This document shows positions 11,552 through 28,277 of a DNA stretch of 64,000 bases, one piece after another (the first letter of the stretch is position 1; each line of letters starts with the position of its first letter). The DNA lies in NCBI RefSeq assembly GCF_030864005.1, contig NZ_CP132976.1:5890001-5954000 (forward strand). The letters run 5' to 3'. The notes under the pieces were generated by a model. The model ran no database searches. It saw only the letters and a list, made by a program, of their open reading frames with translations, and was not told the DNA's origin. The DNA comes from Achromobacter seleniivolatilans (GTDB lineage Bacteria > Pseudomonadota > Gammaproteobacteria > Burkholderiales > Burkholderiaceae_B). The position numbers were made by a program, and so were the translations under genes.

Positions 11552-12481
11552 TTATCCGTGCTTGACGGGAAACAGGCCCTGGGGCCGCAAAGCCAGTACC
11601 AGCGCCATCACGACATAAATCAGCATTGACGCGATGGCAGGGCCTGCCGCGTTGGCGGCGGCGGGCGGCAACGCCGCGCGCAGCAGCGTCGGCAACAACG
11701 CGCGGCCTAACGTATCGATCAAACCCACCATCAAGGCGGCCAGGAATGCGCCGCGCACCGAGCCGATGCCGCCGATCACGATCACCACCAAGGTCAGGAT
11801 CAGAATGGGTTCGCCCATGCCGGTTTGGGCGGACAAGATAGGCCCCGCCATCAGCCCCGCCAATCCGGCCAGCACTGACCCCAACACAAACAGCAAGGTA
11901 TTCAGACGCGCAATATTCACCCCCAACGCGCCGACCATCATGCGGTCGGTGGAACCCGCGCGGATCAGCATGCCCAAGCGCGTGCGGTGAATCAGCACAT
12001 AACAGCCCGCCGCCACCAGCAAGCCCACCACAATAATCAGGAAGCGGTAGAGCGGGTAGGTAACGCCCAGTATGTCGATCGTGCCCGACAGCCATGATGG
12101 CAGCCCCATGCTGATAGGCGCGGGCCCCCAGATGATGCGCGTGAGTTCATTGAAGAACAGGATGAAGCCGAACGTCGCCAGCACCTGGTCCAGGTGTTCG
12201 CGCGGGTACAGCCTGGCCAGCGCAATACGGTCCAGCAGCAGCCCCAAGGCGGCCATGCCGGCGATCACCGCAGCGCCAGCCAGCAGGAACGAGCCGGTGT
12301 GGCGGAACACGGTGGCCGCGATGAAGGCGCCCATCATGTAGAGCGATCCGTGCGCCAGGTTGATGAAGTTCATGATGCCGAACACCAGCGTCAGCCCGGC
12401 GGCCAACAGGAACAGCAGGATTCCAAGTTGCAGGCCGTTCAAGGCCTGCACCAGCAGCAACGTCGTGGACATCAGGTTCAC
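11552..12481 (-). CDS. Branched-chain amino acid-type ABC transporter permease (LivH family)
   Basis: 309-aa permease with the LivH signatures GLTLVFGIMNFINLAHGS in the first third and VIVIGGIGSVRGAFLAALMVG near the C-terminus. Predominantly hydrophobic helices throughout. An in-frame ATG at 12472 (MSTTLLLVQ) is an alternative start. It is downstream of the substrate-binding protein by 31 bp. Confidence 0.92.
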   Translation of the reverse strand: MNLMSTTLLLVQALNGLQLGILLFLLAAGLTLVFGIMNFINLAHGSLYMMGAFIAATVFRHTGSFLLAGAAVIAGMAALGLLLDRIALARLYPREHLDQVLATFGFILFFNELTRIIWGPAPISMGLPSWLSGTIDILGVTYPLYRFLIIVVGLLVAAGCYVLIHRTRLGMLIRAGSTDRMMVGALGVNIARLNTLLFVLGSVLAGLAGLMAGPILSAQTGMGEPILILTLVVIVIGGIGSVRGAFLAALMVGLIDTLGRALLPTLLRAALPPAAANAAGPAIASMLIYVVMALVLALRPQGLFPVKHG

Positions 12482-12512
12482 CTCTTGCCTGCGGCCGCGT
12501 CGGCCGCAAGCG

Positions 12513-13688
12513 TTACTTCATGACGCACTGGGCGGCGTACTGGTCCGATACCTTGGACAGGTCGGGGAAGATCGGGCCCTTGTTCACAAAGCCCACCTTG
12601 CCGTCTGCCCCGGCCTCGACGTCGGCGCGGAAAAAACCGGCCACGGGAAAGTGATTCGGCTGATAGCGGAATTCGCCACGCACGGACGGGAAGTCCGCGG
12701 CTTCCAGCGCTTTGCGCAATGCGTCTTTGTCGTCCACATTTCCGCCCGTTTTCTTCAGGGCCGATGCGATCAGCTGCGCGGCATCAAATGATTGGGCGGC
12801 ATAGCTGGACGGCTCACGCCCGTACTTCTGGCGGAAGGCCGCGGCAAATGCCTTGTTGGCAGCGTTGTCCAGATCGGGCGAATAGGGCACGTTGGTCACT
12901 GCGCCCAGCGCATCTTTTTGCAGCGCGGGCAGCGTAGCGCCGTCGATGGTGTCCACCGACAGCAGCGGTATTTTTCCGAACAAACCTGCCTGACGGTATT
13001 GCTTGATGAAGTTCACGCCCATGCCGCCAGGAAAGAACACGTAAGCGGCTTCGGGCTTGGCATCGGCCAGCGCCGCCAGTTCAACCGAGTAGTCGGGCTG
13101 GTTCACCTGGGTGAACACTTCGTTCATGACCTCGCCCTTGTAGAAGCGCTTGAAGCCGGCCATGGCGTCCTTGCCCGCCTGGTAATTGGGCGCCAGCAGA
13201 TAGACCTTCTTCAAGCCCATCTGATTGGCCATTTCACCGCTGCCTTCATGGCGCTGCGTGTTGTTCCAGGACGTGGAGAAGAAATAAGGGGAACAGTCTT
13301 TGCCGGCCAGGTTCGTGGGGCCTGCGTTGGAGCCCACCAGGAACACGCCCGCGCTGGTGACGGGACGCACGACAGCCAGCATCACATTGGAATACACCAC
13401 GCCAGTGATGATCGGCACTTTGTCGCTTTGCACCAGCTTGCGCGCCGCTTGCACGCCCACTTCCGGCTTGAACTGGTCATCTTCCTTGATGATCTGCACA
13501 GCAACACCGCCGAGTTTTCCGCCGCCCTGTTCCACGGCCAGCATGAAGCCGTCCAGTTGATCCTGGCCCAGCACGGAGCCCGGGCCGGTCAAGGTGGTAA
13601 GCAGGCCGATCTTCACATCGGCCAGCGCGGTGGCTGATAGCGCCAGGCCCATGACCGCAGCGGCGGTCAGCGTGATGGTGCGTTTCAT
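12513..13688 (-). CDS. ABC transporter substrate-binding protein (LivJ/K, periplasmic binding protein type I)
   Basis: Periplasmic receptor of about 391 aa. The start at 13688 gives a standard Sec signal peptide (MKRTITLTAAAVMGLALSATALA, cleavage after ALA, hydrophobic core about residues 6-20); the 12 extra residues to 13724 are rejected. The mature part follows the Leu/Ile/Val-binding fold: VKIGLLTTLTGPGSVLGQDQ, a central VFFPGGMGVNFIKQ segment and QSFDAAQLIASAL. Gene order SBP-H-M-G-F is a complete importer. It begins 58 bp after the ACMS decarboxylase stop, so it is probably in the same transcript and may import an anthranilate-like or picolinate-like compound (inference). Confidence 0.9.
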   Translation of the reverse strand: MKRTITLTAAAVMGLALSATALADVKIGLLTTLTGPGSVLGQDQLDGFMLAVEQGGGKLGGVAVQIIKEDDQFKPEVGVQAARKLVQSDKVPIITGVVYSNVMLAVVRPVTSAGVFLVGSNAGPTNLAGKDCSPYFFSTSWNNTQRHEGSGEMANQMGLKKVYLLAPNYQAGKDAMAGFKRFYKGEVMNEVFTQVNQPDYSVELAALADAKPEAAYVFFPGGMGVNFIKQYRQAGLFGKIPLLSVDTIDGATLPALQKDALGAVTNVPYSPDLDNAANKAFAAAFRQKYGREPSSYAAQSFDAAQLIASALKKTGGNVDDKDALRKALEAADFPSVRGEFRYQPNHFPVAGFFRADVEAGADGKVGFVNKGPIFPDLSKVSDQYAAQCVMK

Positions 13689-13746
13689 GGTGTTTTCCCT
13701 TGAGTTGCCGTGTGTCACGGTCATGTATGGTGAAGCGCGGTGGGTG

Positions 13747-14748
13747 CTACGGGTTCAAGCCAAAGAACGTCATGGTGTTGCGAAACAGAATCTTGTGCTG
13801 CACTTCAGGCAGCAGATCGGCGTGCGTCACCAGCTTGCCCACTTCCTGTTCACCGAGCGGATAGGGGTAGTCCGAGCCGAGCAGCACGCGGTCTTCGCCC
13901 ATCACATCGATCAGCAGGCGCAACGAACGCGGGTCGAATACCGCGCTGTCCGTGTAGAAGCGATCCGTGTAGGAAGAGGGCAGTTGCGGGCAGTCCTGGC
14001 GGATGATGTCGCGGTGGCGCCACGCATTATCCACGCGGCCCAACAAAAATGCGAAGCTGCCGCCGCCATGCGCAAAACACAGTTTCAGGCTGCGGGGAAT
14101 GCGTTCAAAGGCGCCGGACAAGATCAGGGAAAGGATGCCCAGCTGCGTTTCAGCTGGCATCGCGACCAGCCAGGGCAGCATCCATTTTTTCATGCGGCCA
14201 TCGGTCATCATGTCCCAAGGATGCACCAGCACCGGGATGTTGCTGTTGGCGCAATGAATCAGGAACTGCACGAGCGTTTCATCATCCAGGTCGCGCGGGC
14301 CGACGTGGTTGCCGATCTGAACGCCCAGGTGGCCCGCTGCGAATGCGCGCGTAGCTTCTTTACAGGCCAGGTCCAGATCTTGCAGAGGCACCTGCGCCAG
14401 CGCCTTCAGACGCGACGGCGCATGGGCGCAGTGTTCCAGCGCCAGATCATTCATGCGCGCCGCCCAATCAGCTGCTGTCTTGGCGGGATAGGTGTAGCCA
14501 AACATGATGGGGGTGGCGCACAGGATCTGTATATCGACACCGTGGCGGTCCATCTGCTGCACGCGCAGCGCGGGGTCCCACAACGTGGAGTCAACAGGCC
14601 GGAAGGGCTGGTCGCCCGCCATGATCTGGCCGGTTTTGCCGTTGGCATCCGGGCGCAGCCAGGGCGCGTTGACGGGGTCCAGCGCGGCCGCTTCCTGCCG
14701 CGTTATCGGCGGAAAGAAGTGGGCGTGCATATCAATTTTCTGAATCAT
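13747..14748 (-). CDS. 2-amino-3-carboxymuconate-6-semialdehyde decarboxylase (ACMSD)-like amidohydrolase
   Basis: 333-aa amidohydrolase-superfamily protein. The N-terminal [11 protein letters not shown] supplies the H-x-H zinc ligands (His8, His10), followed by a histidine in [10 protein letters not shown] and the aspartate in [13 protein letters not shown]. Length and motifs match ACMSD/NbaD, which decarboxylates the ring-cleavage product of 3-hydroxyanthranilate to 2-aminomuconate semialdehyde. It lies 27 bp after the 3-hydroxyanthranilate dioxygenase, the preceding enzyme of the pathway, which strengthens the call. Confidence 0.9.
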   Translation of the reverse strand: MIQKIDMHAHFFPPITRQEAAALDPVNAPWLRPDANGKTGQIMAGDQPFRPVDSTLWDPALRVQQMDRHGVDIQILCATPIMFGYTYPAKTAADWAARMNDLALEHCAHAPSRLKALAQVPLQDLDLACKEATRAFAAGHLGVQIGNHVGPRDLDDETLVQFLIHCANSNIPVLVHPWDMMTDGRMKKWMLPWLVAMPAETQLGILSLILSGAFERIPRSLKLCFAHGGGSFAFLLGRVDNAWRHRDIIRQDCPQLPSSYTDRFYTDSAVFDPRSLRLLIDVMGEDRVLLGSDYPYPLGEQEVGKLVTHADLLPEVQHKILFRNTMTFFGLNP

Positions 14749-14775
14749 GGCGGCTGGGGCTCGCAGGGTAATAGG

Positions 14776-15378
<603 letters not shown>

Positions 15379-15400
15379 CTAGGGGCGTGACAGGGGATGT

Positions 15401-15418
15401 GCACAATAGAAATTGTGC
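15401..15418. promoter_or_regulatory. Candidate LysR-type operator upstream of the 3-hydroxyanthranilate dioxygenase operon
   Basis: Perfect inverted repeat GCACAAT-N4-ATTGTGC. It sits in the 110-bp gap between the end of the LysR gene and the start of the dioxygenase gene. The dyad has the size and A/T-cored layout of LysR-type regulator sites. The neighbouring LysR protein is the obvious candidate ligand. Direct observation of the repeat; its function is inference. Confidence 0.5.
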
Positions 15419-15437
15419 GGGTGGGTATGCGGGTTAT

Positions 15438-16415
15438 CTATCGCGGGATTTCCCGGATGGCAGTCCGCTGCGCCGTAATTTGCTTCAGATATTCCACCAG
15501 CCTCTGGCACGCCGGCGTCAGCGGCCGGTCAGCGCGGATGGAATATCCGACGTCGCCAAAATCGCCAAACACATTCGTCGGCAGACGGGCCAGTACCCCC
15601 ATCGCCAGGAACTGCGCTGCCGCATCGTAGGGAATCAGCGCCAGCGCGTCGCTGTGCATCAGCACGCCGATATTGGTCAGCAGCGATAGCGATTCCACAT
15701 GGCGGGCAGGCAGGCGCAGGCCGGCGTCGAAGAAGGTGCGTTCGACTGACGCGCGTAGCGGCGAGGTCGGCGCGGGCAGAATCCAGATGTGATCGATCAG
15801 ATCCGCCAGATCAATAACTTTCGCATCGGCCATGGGATGCTGCTTGCCCACCACCAGGCATAGTTGCTCGCGGTATAGCTTGTGATGGTCTACGGCCACG
15901 CCAGAGATCGACGCCATGTCCGCGCCGGGCAGGCGGCCCACCACGATGTCCACGTCACCGGTGGCCAGGGCGGGCAGCAATTGGGCGGAGGGGCCTTCGC
16001 GCACTGTGACCTGGATGCCGGGGTGTTCGGTCATTAGGCGGGCGATGGCTTCGGGCAGTAGTTTGGCCGACGCCGCAATCAAGGTGCCCACCACGACATG
16101 CCCGCTGGCGCCGCCCAACACGGCATCAATGTCGTCAGCCATGTAGCGGACTTCGGCCATCATGGCGTGTACGCGGCGGCCCAGCACCATGGCCAGTTCG
16201 GTTGGGGTGACGCCGCGGTTGGAGCGCTCAAACAGCGTTGCGCCGAAGAAGGCTTCCAGATCGTGGATGGCCTTGGTGACGGTGGGTTGAGTCAGGTGCA
16301 GTTCGCTGGCCGCGCGGGACAATGATCGCCGCGCCAGCACGCGTTCGAAAATCTGCAATTGGTGCAGCTTCAGTTTGTGGCTGAGCGCGTTAGGCGTAAT
16401 GCGGAAGTTCGACAT
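15438..16415 (-). CDS. LysR-family transcriptional regulator
   Basis: About 325 aa. An N-terminal winged helix-turn-helix (HQLQIFERVLARRSLSRAAS, then LHLTQPTVTKAIHDLE) is followed by a type-2 periplasmic-binding effector domain. The start at 16415 (MSNFRITPN) is chosen over 16493 because the added 26 residues are low-complexity. The effector domain resembles the GbpR/CbhR branch. Its position between the RidA and dioxygenase genes, on the same strand, suggests it controls the 3-hydroxyanthranilate genes, possibly through the dyad at 15401. Confidence 0.88.
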   Translation of the reverse strand: MSNFRITPNALSHKLKLHQLQIFERVLARRSLSRAASELHLTQPTVTKAIHDLEAFFGATLFERSNRGVTPTELAMVLGRRVHAMMAEVRYMADDIDAVLGGASGHVVVGTLIAASAKLLPEAIARLMTEHPGIQVTVREGPSAQLLPALATGDVDIVVGRLPGADMASISGVAVDHHKLYREQLCLVVGKQHPMADAKVIDLADLIDHIWILPAPTSPLRASVERTFFDAGLRLPARHVESLSLLTNIGVLMHSDALALIPYDAAAQFLAMGVLARLPTNVFGDFGDVGYSIRADRPLTPACQRLVEYLKQITAQRTAIREIPR

Positions 16416-16508
16416 GCGTGCGGCGCCCGCGGCACGGGGCTGCGGGCTATTGTCCTGTTCCCTGGGTGAACCTGAAATGCCGCCGCCTGTCATGCGTTTG
16501 CCGTGCCG

Positions 16509-16940
16509 TCAGCGTGCAAGCGGCTTGTAGGCGACCGCCTTGATCTCAATCAGCAATTGCGGGTGCGGCAACTGATGCACCGCGACGGTGGTGCGCGCCG
16601 GGCCATCGGTGTCGAAGAACTCGCCATAGACTTGATTGTATCCACCGAAATCGTTCATGTTGACCAGGAAAGTACTGATCTCCACGACATCCGCCAGCGT
16701 TGCGCCGGCCGTGGCCAGGATGTCGCTGATGTTCTCGATGACGGCGCGGGTTTGCACGCGAATATCCAGGGTGGTGGTGCCCATGGCGTCCACTTCCGCG
16801 CCGGCGATGCGGTTGTCGGGCAGACGCGAGCTGGTGCCGGAGACGAACAGGAAATCGCCTGCGCGCTTGATGTGCGGATACTTGCCGCGCGGCGTGGCTT
16901 TTCCGGCGACGACGGTGGCGCTGATATTGGGCTGGGTCAT
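16509..16940 (-). CDS. RidA-family protein, probable 2-aminomuconate deaminase
   Basis: 143-aa YjgF/YER057c/UK114-fold protein. Segments: [55 protein letters not shown] and [25 protein letters not shown], including the conserved Arg and Glu of the trimer-interface pocket. In 3-hydroxyanthranilate and 2-aminophenol pathways a protein of this family (AmnD/NbaF) deaminates 2-aminomuconate to 4-oxalocrotonate. It sits directly after the semialdehyde dehydrogenase that makes 2-aminomuconate. Start taken at 16940 ([11 protein letters not shown]). Confidence 0.85.
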   Translation of the reverse strand: MTQPNISATVVAGKATPRGKYPHIKRAGDFLFVSGTSSRLPDNRIAGAEVDAMGTTTLDIRVQTRAVIENISDILATAGATLADVVEISTFLVNMNDFGGYNQVYGEFFDTDGPARTTVAVHQLPHPQLLIEIKAVAYKPLAR

Positions 16941-16965
16941 CGTGCGTTCCTTTAAGTTGGAAGGG

Positions 16966-18423
16966 TCAGAGCTTGATGCAAACGTTGGTGGGTTCGGTAT
17001 AGAAATGCAGCGAATGGCGGCCGCCTTCACGGCCGATACCCGACAGGCCGCTGCCGCCGAACGGGGTGCGCAGGTCGCGCAGGAACCAGCAGTTCACCCA
17101 GGCCAGGCCAACCTTCATGGCTTGCGCCACGCGGTGCCCGCGGGTCAGGTTCTGCGTCCAGACGGCGGCGGCCAAGCCATAGCGCGTGTCGTTGGCCAAC
17201 CGGATGGCTTCCTCTTCGGTGTCAAAGGGCGCGATGTGGCACACCGGGCCAAAGACTTCCTCCTTGATGCACCGCGCGTCTTCTTTCAACCCTGTCCAGA
17301 TGGTGGGCTGCACATACGCGCCGGCGTCGCGGGCATCGCCAAATTCGGGAATGCCGCCGCCCGCCACGACGGTTGCGCCTTCTTCCCGGGCCAGCGCAAA
17401 GTAAGACAGCACCTTTTCGCGATGTTCCCGCGACACCAGCGGGCCCATCTCGGTGTCGGGGTCCATCGGCCAGCCGATGCGCATATCGCGCGCCCGCGCA
17501 GCCAGTGCGGCGACAAAGCGGTCGTAGATGGGGCGTTCCACGTAGACGCGCTCGGTGCACAGGCAGACCTGGCCGCAATTGGCAAAGACCGACCGCGTGA
17601 CCCCGTCCACCGCTGCATCGAAGTCCGCATCGGCAAACACCAGTGCTGCGTTTTTGCCGCCCAATTCAAACGACACGGGTTTTACGCCAGGCGCCACGGC
17701 CCGCATGATGGCCGAACCCGTGGCGGACTCCCCGGTGAACGTGATGCCATCGATGTCCGGGTGGGTGGTCATGAATTCGCCTGCGGAATTCGGGCCAAAA
17801 CCATGCGTCAGATTCAGCACGCCAGCCGGCAGCCCCGTTGCATCGGCCACCTCGGCAAGCAGCGTGGCTGTGCTGGGCGTGACTTCGGATGGCTTCATGA
17901 TCACCGTGTTGCCAAACGCCAGCGCAGGCGCGACTTTCCAGGTCAGCAGCAATAGCGGCAGGTTCCACGGCGAGATCACCCCCACCACGCCTAACGGCTT
18001 GCGATAGGCGTAATTCAGCGCCTGCCGGCCGTCGGGCGTGTCCGTCATGTAGCTTTCCATATCCAGCGTGCGCGCCAGTTCCGCAAAGGCGCGGAAGTTG
18101 GCCGCGCCGCGCGGGATGTCGATCTTGCTGGCCCAACTGACCGGTTTGCCTGTGTCAGCGATCTCGGCTTGCAGAAAGTCATCGAAGCGGCGTGTGATGC
18201 CATCGGCAAGCGCCAGCAGATGGTCGGTGCGCGTGGCGACTGACAAGGCTGCCCAACCAGGCAGGGCCCGATGGGCGGCAGCAACGGCGCGGTTGACTTG
18301 ATCGCGCCCGGCCTCATGCACCTGCGCAATCAACTGCCCGTCCACCGGGCTGAATTTGTCGAAGGTGGAGATGCCGTCTTCAAAGCGGCCATCGATGTAA
18401 TTGCGCAGCTGGCGGATCGTCAT
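16966..18423 (-). CDS. 2-aminomuconate 6-semialdehyde (2-hydroxymuconic semialdehyde-type) dehydrogenase
   Basis: About 485-aa NAD-dependent aldehyde dehydrogenase. Features: [36 protein letters not shown] (cofactor glycine), [16 protein letters not shown] (general-base Glu), [16 protein letters not shown] (nucleophilic Cys), [20 protein letters not shown]. The [12 protein letters not shown] wording is characteristic of the muconic-semialdehyde branch. The start at 18423 lies just inside the MarR-regulated divergent region; the longer frame to 18480 would run through the operator. First gene of the minus-strand set. Confidence 0.9.
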   Translation of the reverse strand: MTIRQLRNYIDGRFEDGISTFDKFSPVDGQLIAQVHEAGRDQVNRAVAAAHRALPGWAALSVATRTDHLLALADGITRRFDDFLQAEIADTGKPVSWASKIDIPRGAANFRAFAELARTLDMESYMTDTPDGRQALNYAYRKPLGVVGVISPWNLPLLLLTWKVAPALAFGNTVIMKPSEVTPSTATLLAEVADATGLPAGVLNLTHGFGPNSAGEFMTTHPDIDGITFTGESATGSAIMRAVAPGVKPVSFELGGKNAALVFADADFDAAVDGVTRSVFANCGQVCLCTERVYVERPIYDRFVAALAARARDMRIGWPMDPDTEMGPLVSREHREKVLSYFALAREEGATVVAGGGIPEFGDARDAGAYVQPTIWTGLKEDARCIKEEVFGPVCHIAPFDTEEEAIRLANDTRYGLAAAVWTQNLTRGHRVAQAMKVGLAWVNCWFLRDLRTPFGGSGLSGIGREGGRHSLHFYTEPTNVCIKL

Positions 18424-18443
18424 GACGGGTCCTTTGATGGGTG

Positions 18444-18472
18444 CCAATAAATACGTATACGTACTATATTGG
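18444..18472. promoter_or_regulatory. Candidate MarR operator in the divergent ALDH/marR promoter region
   Basis: Nested inverted repeats lie between the divergent starts at 18423 (-) and 18563 (+). The core is a perfect 12-bp palindrome, TACGTATACGTA (18452-18463), flanked by CCAATA (18444-18449) and TATTGG (18467-18472), which are also reverse complements. MarR-family dimers typically bind such AT-containing dyads overlapping promoters. The repeats are seen directly; the assignment to the adjacent MarR protein is inference. Confidence 0.55.
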
Positions 18473-18562
18473 CGGATCATAGGCAGCGCCTGGTCTCAAG
18501 TCAATGCGCATTTTCGCGAACAGCACCGCCTACAATCGCCGGGCGTATTCCATGGATGCCCA

Positions 18563-19039
18563 ATGACCGCCCCCGTCCGACCCGCCGCGGCTCTATCCCG
18601 CGACTTGCAAGCCTTCGACCTGACCCAAGTGGCCTCGCACTTGCTGCGCCGCGCTCACTTCCGGGCGGAAGCGCTGTTCTCGCAGGCGTTTCCAGACGAG
18701 GACCTGACGCCCCGGCAGAAGGCGTTGCTGATCACTGTCTACCAACATCCCGGTGCTACGCAAAATCGCATCGCCGACCTGATTGCGTTGGACCGGAACT
18801 CCTTTGCCGAGATGATGGCCCGCATGACCGCCAAGGGTTATGTGCGGCGCACGCGATCCGCCGAAGACGGGCGCGCTTATGCCCTGGAGATCACGGACGC
18901 CGGTGTTGCGTTGCTGGCGCGCATCTTGCCCCAAGATGCCCAGGTAGAGGCCCAGGTGCTGGCGCCGATACCGGCTGAGTTACAGCCGGTGTTTTTGAAG
19001 TGCCTGCGGTTGATGGCGGGGCTGACAGAGCAGGATTGA
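18563..19039 (+). CDS. MarR-family transcriptional regulator
   Basis: About 158 aa with the MarR winged-helix core: LTPRQKALLITVYQHPGATQNRIADLIALDRNS (HTH) followed by the wing MTAKGYVRRTRSAEDGRAYALEIT. The chosen ATG (MTAPVRPAAALS) removes a spurious 54-residue extension that would run through the operator region. It is transcribed divergently from the dehydrogenase/RidA genes, resembling the MarR-type repressor linked to nitrobenzoate/3-hydroxyanthranilate clusters; the ligand is probably a pathway intermediate (inference). Confidence 0.87.
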   Translation: MTAPVRPAAALSRDLQAFDLTQVASHLLRRAHFRAEALFSQAFPDEDLTPRQKALLITVYQHPGATQNRIADLIALDRNSFAEMMARMTAKGYVRRTRSAEDGRAYALEITDAGVALLARILPQDAQVEAQVLAPIPAELQPVFLKCLRLMAGLTEQD

Positions 19040-19411
19040 TCCGCTCGCAGTGGCCCACTCTTAGGCCGCACCCCATGTAGTTCGACCGCGATACCGGTTA
19101 ATTCATCCAAACAGAGTTGACACGGCAAACTCGTATCTGGAAACTACGGCTGTTACAAAATTCAACCGCCCGAATCCACCCGGAATGGTTGCGTCCTGCA
19201 ACCTGCCAATCCACACGCTGTAGTACCGATACCTGGCAGGCAAGCGCGACACATCCATCCCTCGCACAGGCCACCGGAACCGATCCCGAAACCGTGGGTA
19301 ACACGACTATCGCCGTGCGCCCCTGTTGTTGCGGACCGTTTTGGCGCTGCCGCCATCAGCCTACGCTGTGGCGGTGATTCGGTGTTCGCCGTATGTCTAA
19401 AGGAACAGATC
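19040..19411 (+). other. Intergenic region upstream of the autotransporter
   Basis: 372 bp without a convincing gene. A TTGACA hexamer occurs at 19117-19122, but no well-spaced -10 box is obvious. A 7-bp inverted repeat (CCTGCCA...TGGCAGG) is present around 19205-19247. AAGGA at 19400-19404 is the ribosome binding site for the TTG start at 19412. Confidence 0.4.
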
Positions 19412-24820
<5,409 letters not shown>

Positions 24821-24838
24821 CTGGGTAGGGGTATGAAC

Positions 24839-24865
24839 CCGTCCGAGACATATGTGCTCGGACGG
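24839..24865. terminator. Hairpin after the autotransporter gene
   Basis: Perfect 9-bp stem CCGTCCGAG / CTCGGACGG with a 9-nt, itself nearly palindromic, loop, 18 bp after the stop at 24820. There is no following T-run, so rho-independent termination is only probable. It could serve both the autotransporter and the convergent yihY-like gene. Confidence 0.5.
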
Positions 24866-24933
24866 CAGCTATAGCAATCGGCATTTGCGGGTGGGGATAG
24901 CGCTGCTCTGATGTCATCCGCGCGTATGCCTTG

Positions 24934-25935
24934 TCAGCGGGGCAAGTCTTCTGGCTTGGGCTTGGCTGCATCCGCGGCTGCTGTATTCGCGGGTGTTGGG
25001 TCTGTGGTTGCCGCAGCCACAGCCGGTCTTTCCGCCCGTCCAAACCGCAGCGCGAACTGCCGCGTGAACACCGCGCCAAAAAAGAAAATCTGCGCGGAAT
25101 AATAAATCCACAGCAGCAGTGCAATCAGCGACCCCGCTGCGCCATACGCCGACACCGCAGCCCCGCGGCTCAAATACACGCCTATCCCCCACTTCCCGAC
25201 CAAGAACAGCGCGGCGGTCACGATCGCGCCGGGAATCACATCCGGCCAGGAAATCTTGGCGCTGGGCAGCAGCTTGAAGATCACCGCGAACAACGCGACC
25301 ACGACCGAAAAGGAAAACAGGCTGGATATCCAATCCGCCACCGTGGCGAACGTGGAAGCCATCCATAGATCACCGTACAACTTGCGCGCGGCGCCCAGGC
25401 CGGCATTGACGGTTAGCGAGATCAGCAGGAACACCGCCAGCACCAGCACCAAGCCGAACGACAGCATGCGGCTGCGCACCATGCCATGGATGCCGCCTTT
25501 CTGGTTTGGCGGCACTTCCCACAAATCGTCCAAGCTGGCTTTGAGCTCTGCAAACGCCGTCGTGGCGCTGAAGATCAGCACAAAAATAGAGATCAAGGCG
25601 GCGATCCAGCCGCCGCCTGATTCGTGCGCGCTGGCCAGCACCGTTTGAATCACTTCCGCGCCGCGCTCGCCGGTCATGTCTCGCAGGGACGAGAACAGCT
25701 CTGAACGCACAGCGTCTTCGCCAAAGAATGCGCCAGCCACGGCAATCACCAGGATCAACATGGGCGCCAGCGAAAACACCATGTACAAAGCCAGCGCGGC
25801 CCCCTTGCTGGACGCGCGATGGTTAGACCACTGGTTGGCGGAATCCATAAGCAATCCGCCGATCTCGGACGGACGCAGGGCACGCAGGCTGTGGGGAAGG
25901 CGCATGGATCTGGGCTTGGACGTTGGAGCCTTCAT
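24934..25935 (-). CDS. YihY/BrkB-family inner membrane protein
   Basis: About 333 aa with six or so hydrophobic helices and the family segments GAALALYMVFSLAPMLILVIAVAGAFFGED, ALISIFVLIFSATTAFAELKASLDDLWEV and VVALFAVIFKLLPSAKISWPDVIPGAIVTAALFLVGK. The family was once called ribonuclease BN, a name now considered wrong, and includes the Bordetella serum-resistance protein BrkB. The C-terminus is an Ala/Pro/Lys-rich tail. The start is placed at 25935 (MKAPTSKPRS); MRLPHSL a few codons later is possible. Function unknown beyond the membrane location. Confidence 0.85.
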   Translation of the reverse strand: MKAPTSKPRSMRLPHSLRALRPSEIGGLLMDSANQWSNHRASSKGAALALYMVFSLAPMLILVIAVAGAFFGEDAVRSELFSSLRDMTGERGAEVIQTVLASAHESGGGWIAALISIFVLIFSATTAFAELKASLDDLWEVPPNQKGGIHGMVRSRMLSFGLVLVLAVFLLISLTVNAGLGAARKLYGDLWMASTFATVADWISSLFSFSVVVALFAVIFKLLPSAKISWPDVIPGAIVTAALFLVGKWGIGVYLSRGAAVSAYGAAGSLIALLLWIYYSAQIFFFGAVFTRQFALRFGRAERPAVAAATTDPTPANTAAADAAKPKPEDLPR

Positions 25936-26029
25936 TGTAGGGACGCATGCTTTCACGCGAAACCCACAGTTTGTGCGCAAACGTATTTGCCCGGGACGGA
26001 CGCGGGCGGTCCAGAAACAACAGGCAAAG

Positions 26030-26062
26030 AAAAACCCTCGGGGCGAAGGTCCGAGGGTTTTT
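26030..26062. terminator. Bidirectional rho-independent terminator between groEL and the yihY-like gene
   Basis: Stem AAAAACCCTCGG / CCGAGGGTTTTT around a 9-nt loop. The A-run and T-run flank the GC stem on both strands, so it can end groEL transcription on the minus strand and any transcription from the opposite side. It is 57 bp downstream of the groEL stop. Confidence 0.85.
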
Positions 26063-26118
26063 CAGGATACTGCGTTCCCCGGCTTAAAGCCGGGGAGGCC
26101 ATGCAAGAGAAGCGGGAC

Positions 26119-27762
<1,644 letters not shown>

Positions 27763-27796
27763 TTAGCTTCCTTCGAAAATTCGTTTGAGGCGGGGT

Positions 27797-28084
27797 TTAC
27801 AGAACCACGGCGAGGATTTCGTCCTCGCGGATGACGAGCAGTTCTTCGCCATCAACCTTCACGGACTGGCCGGCATACTTGCCGAACAGAACCTTATCGC
27901 CGGCCTTCAGGTCGACGGGCAGAATCTTGCCGTCTTCGGTCTTCTTGCCGGGGCCAACGGCCACGACTTCACCTTGATCAGGCTTTTCAGCAGCGCTGTC
28001 GGGGATAACGATACCCGAGGCAGTCTTGCGCTCGTTTTCGAGGCGTTTGACGATCACGCGATCGCCCAGGGGACGCAAGGCCAT
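27797..28084 (-). CDS. groES: Co-chaperonin GroES (10 kDa)
   Basis: 95 aa. [16 protein letters not shown] start, mobile loop [20 protein letters not shown], and the [31 protein letters not shown] roof and C-terminal region are all present. The heptameric lid of GroEL. AGGAG lies a few bases before the ATG. First gene of the operon. Confidence 0.98.
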   Translation of the reverse strand: MALRPLGDRVIVKRLENERKTASGIVIPDSAAEKPDQGEVVAVGPGKKTEDGKILPVDLKAGDKVLFGKYAGQSVKVDGEELLVIREDEILAVVL

Positions 28085-28140
28085 GAGGAACTCCTGTTAC
28101 TGAAGAAGAAATTGATGATCGGTTGGGCCCGGGAGAGCCG

Positions 28141-28167
28141 TTAGCACTCACCGGTGTCGAGTGCTAA
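28141..28167 (-). promoter_or_regulatory. CIRCE operator (HrcA-binding) upstream of groESL
   Basis: Exact consensus TTAGCACTC-N9-GAGTGCTAA, 57 bp before the groES start and immediately downstream of the -10 box. This is the operator of the heat-labile HrcA repressor; hrcA itself is not in the window. Confidence 0.97.
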
Positions 28168-28194
28168 TTATAGGGATGATGTGCTGAGGTTCAA
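28167..28194 (-). promoter_or_regulatory. Sigma-70-type promoter of groESL
   Basis: Read on the minus strand: -35 TTGAAC (28194-28189), 16-bp spacer, -10 TATAAT (28172-28167). The -10 directly abuts CIRCE, so bound HrcA would block the start site. The left end of the transposon lies 39 bp upstream of the -35 box. Confidence 0.85.
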
Positions 28195-28232
28195 GGGGGG
28201 GAGGCTGCGCTGTTACATATTTTGGGCGCGGG

Positions 28233-28277
28233 TGTCGAATTCCATCGAGTTTGGAATTTGTGTCATCCACTTTGAAA
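28233..28277 (+). repeat. Left end of the Tn7-like element with two TnsB-type boxes
   Basis: TGTCGAA terminus, box L1 CCATCGAGTTTGGAA (28242-28256) and box L2 GTCATCCACTTTGAAA (28262-28277). The boxes share the GTCATnnAnTTTGGAA pattern found in opposite orientation at the right end. Further left-end boxes were not clear. Confidence 0.8.

Noticed and set aside
28211..28217. TGTTACA as the left terminus of the transposon
   Set aside because: It begins with TGT like Tn7, but the inward sequence does not align with the right end. TGTCGAA at 28233 matches both the right terminus and the third terminus, with constant box spacing.
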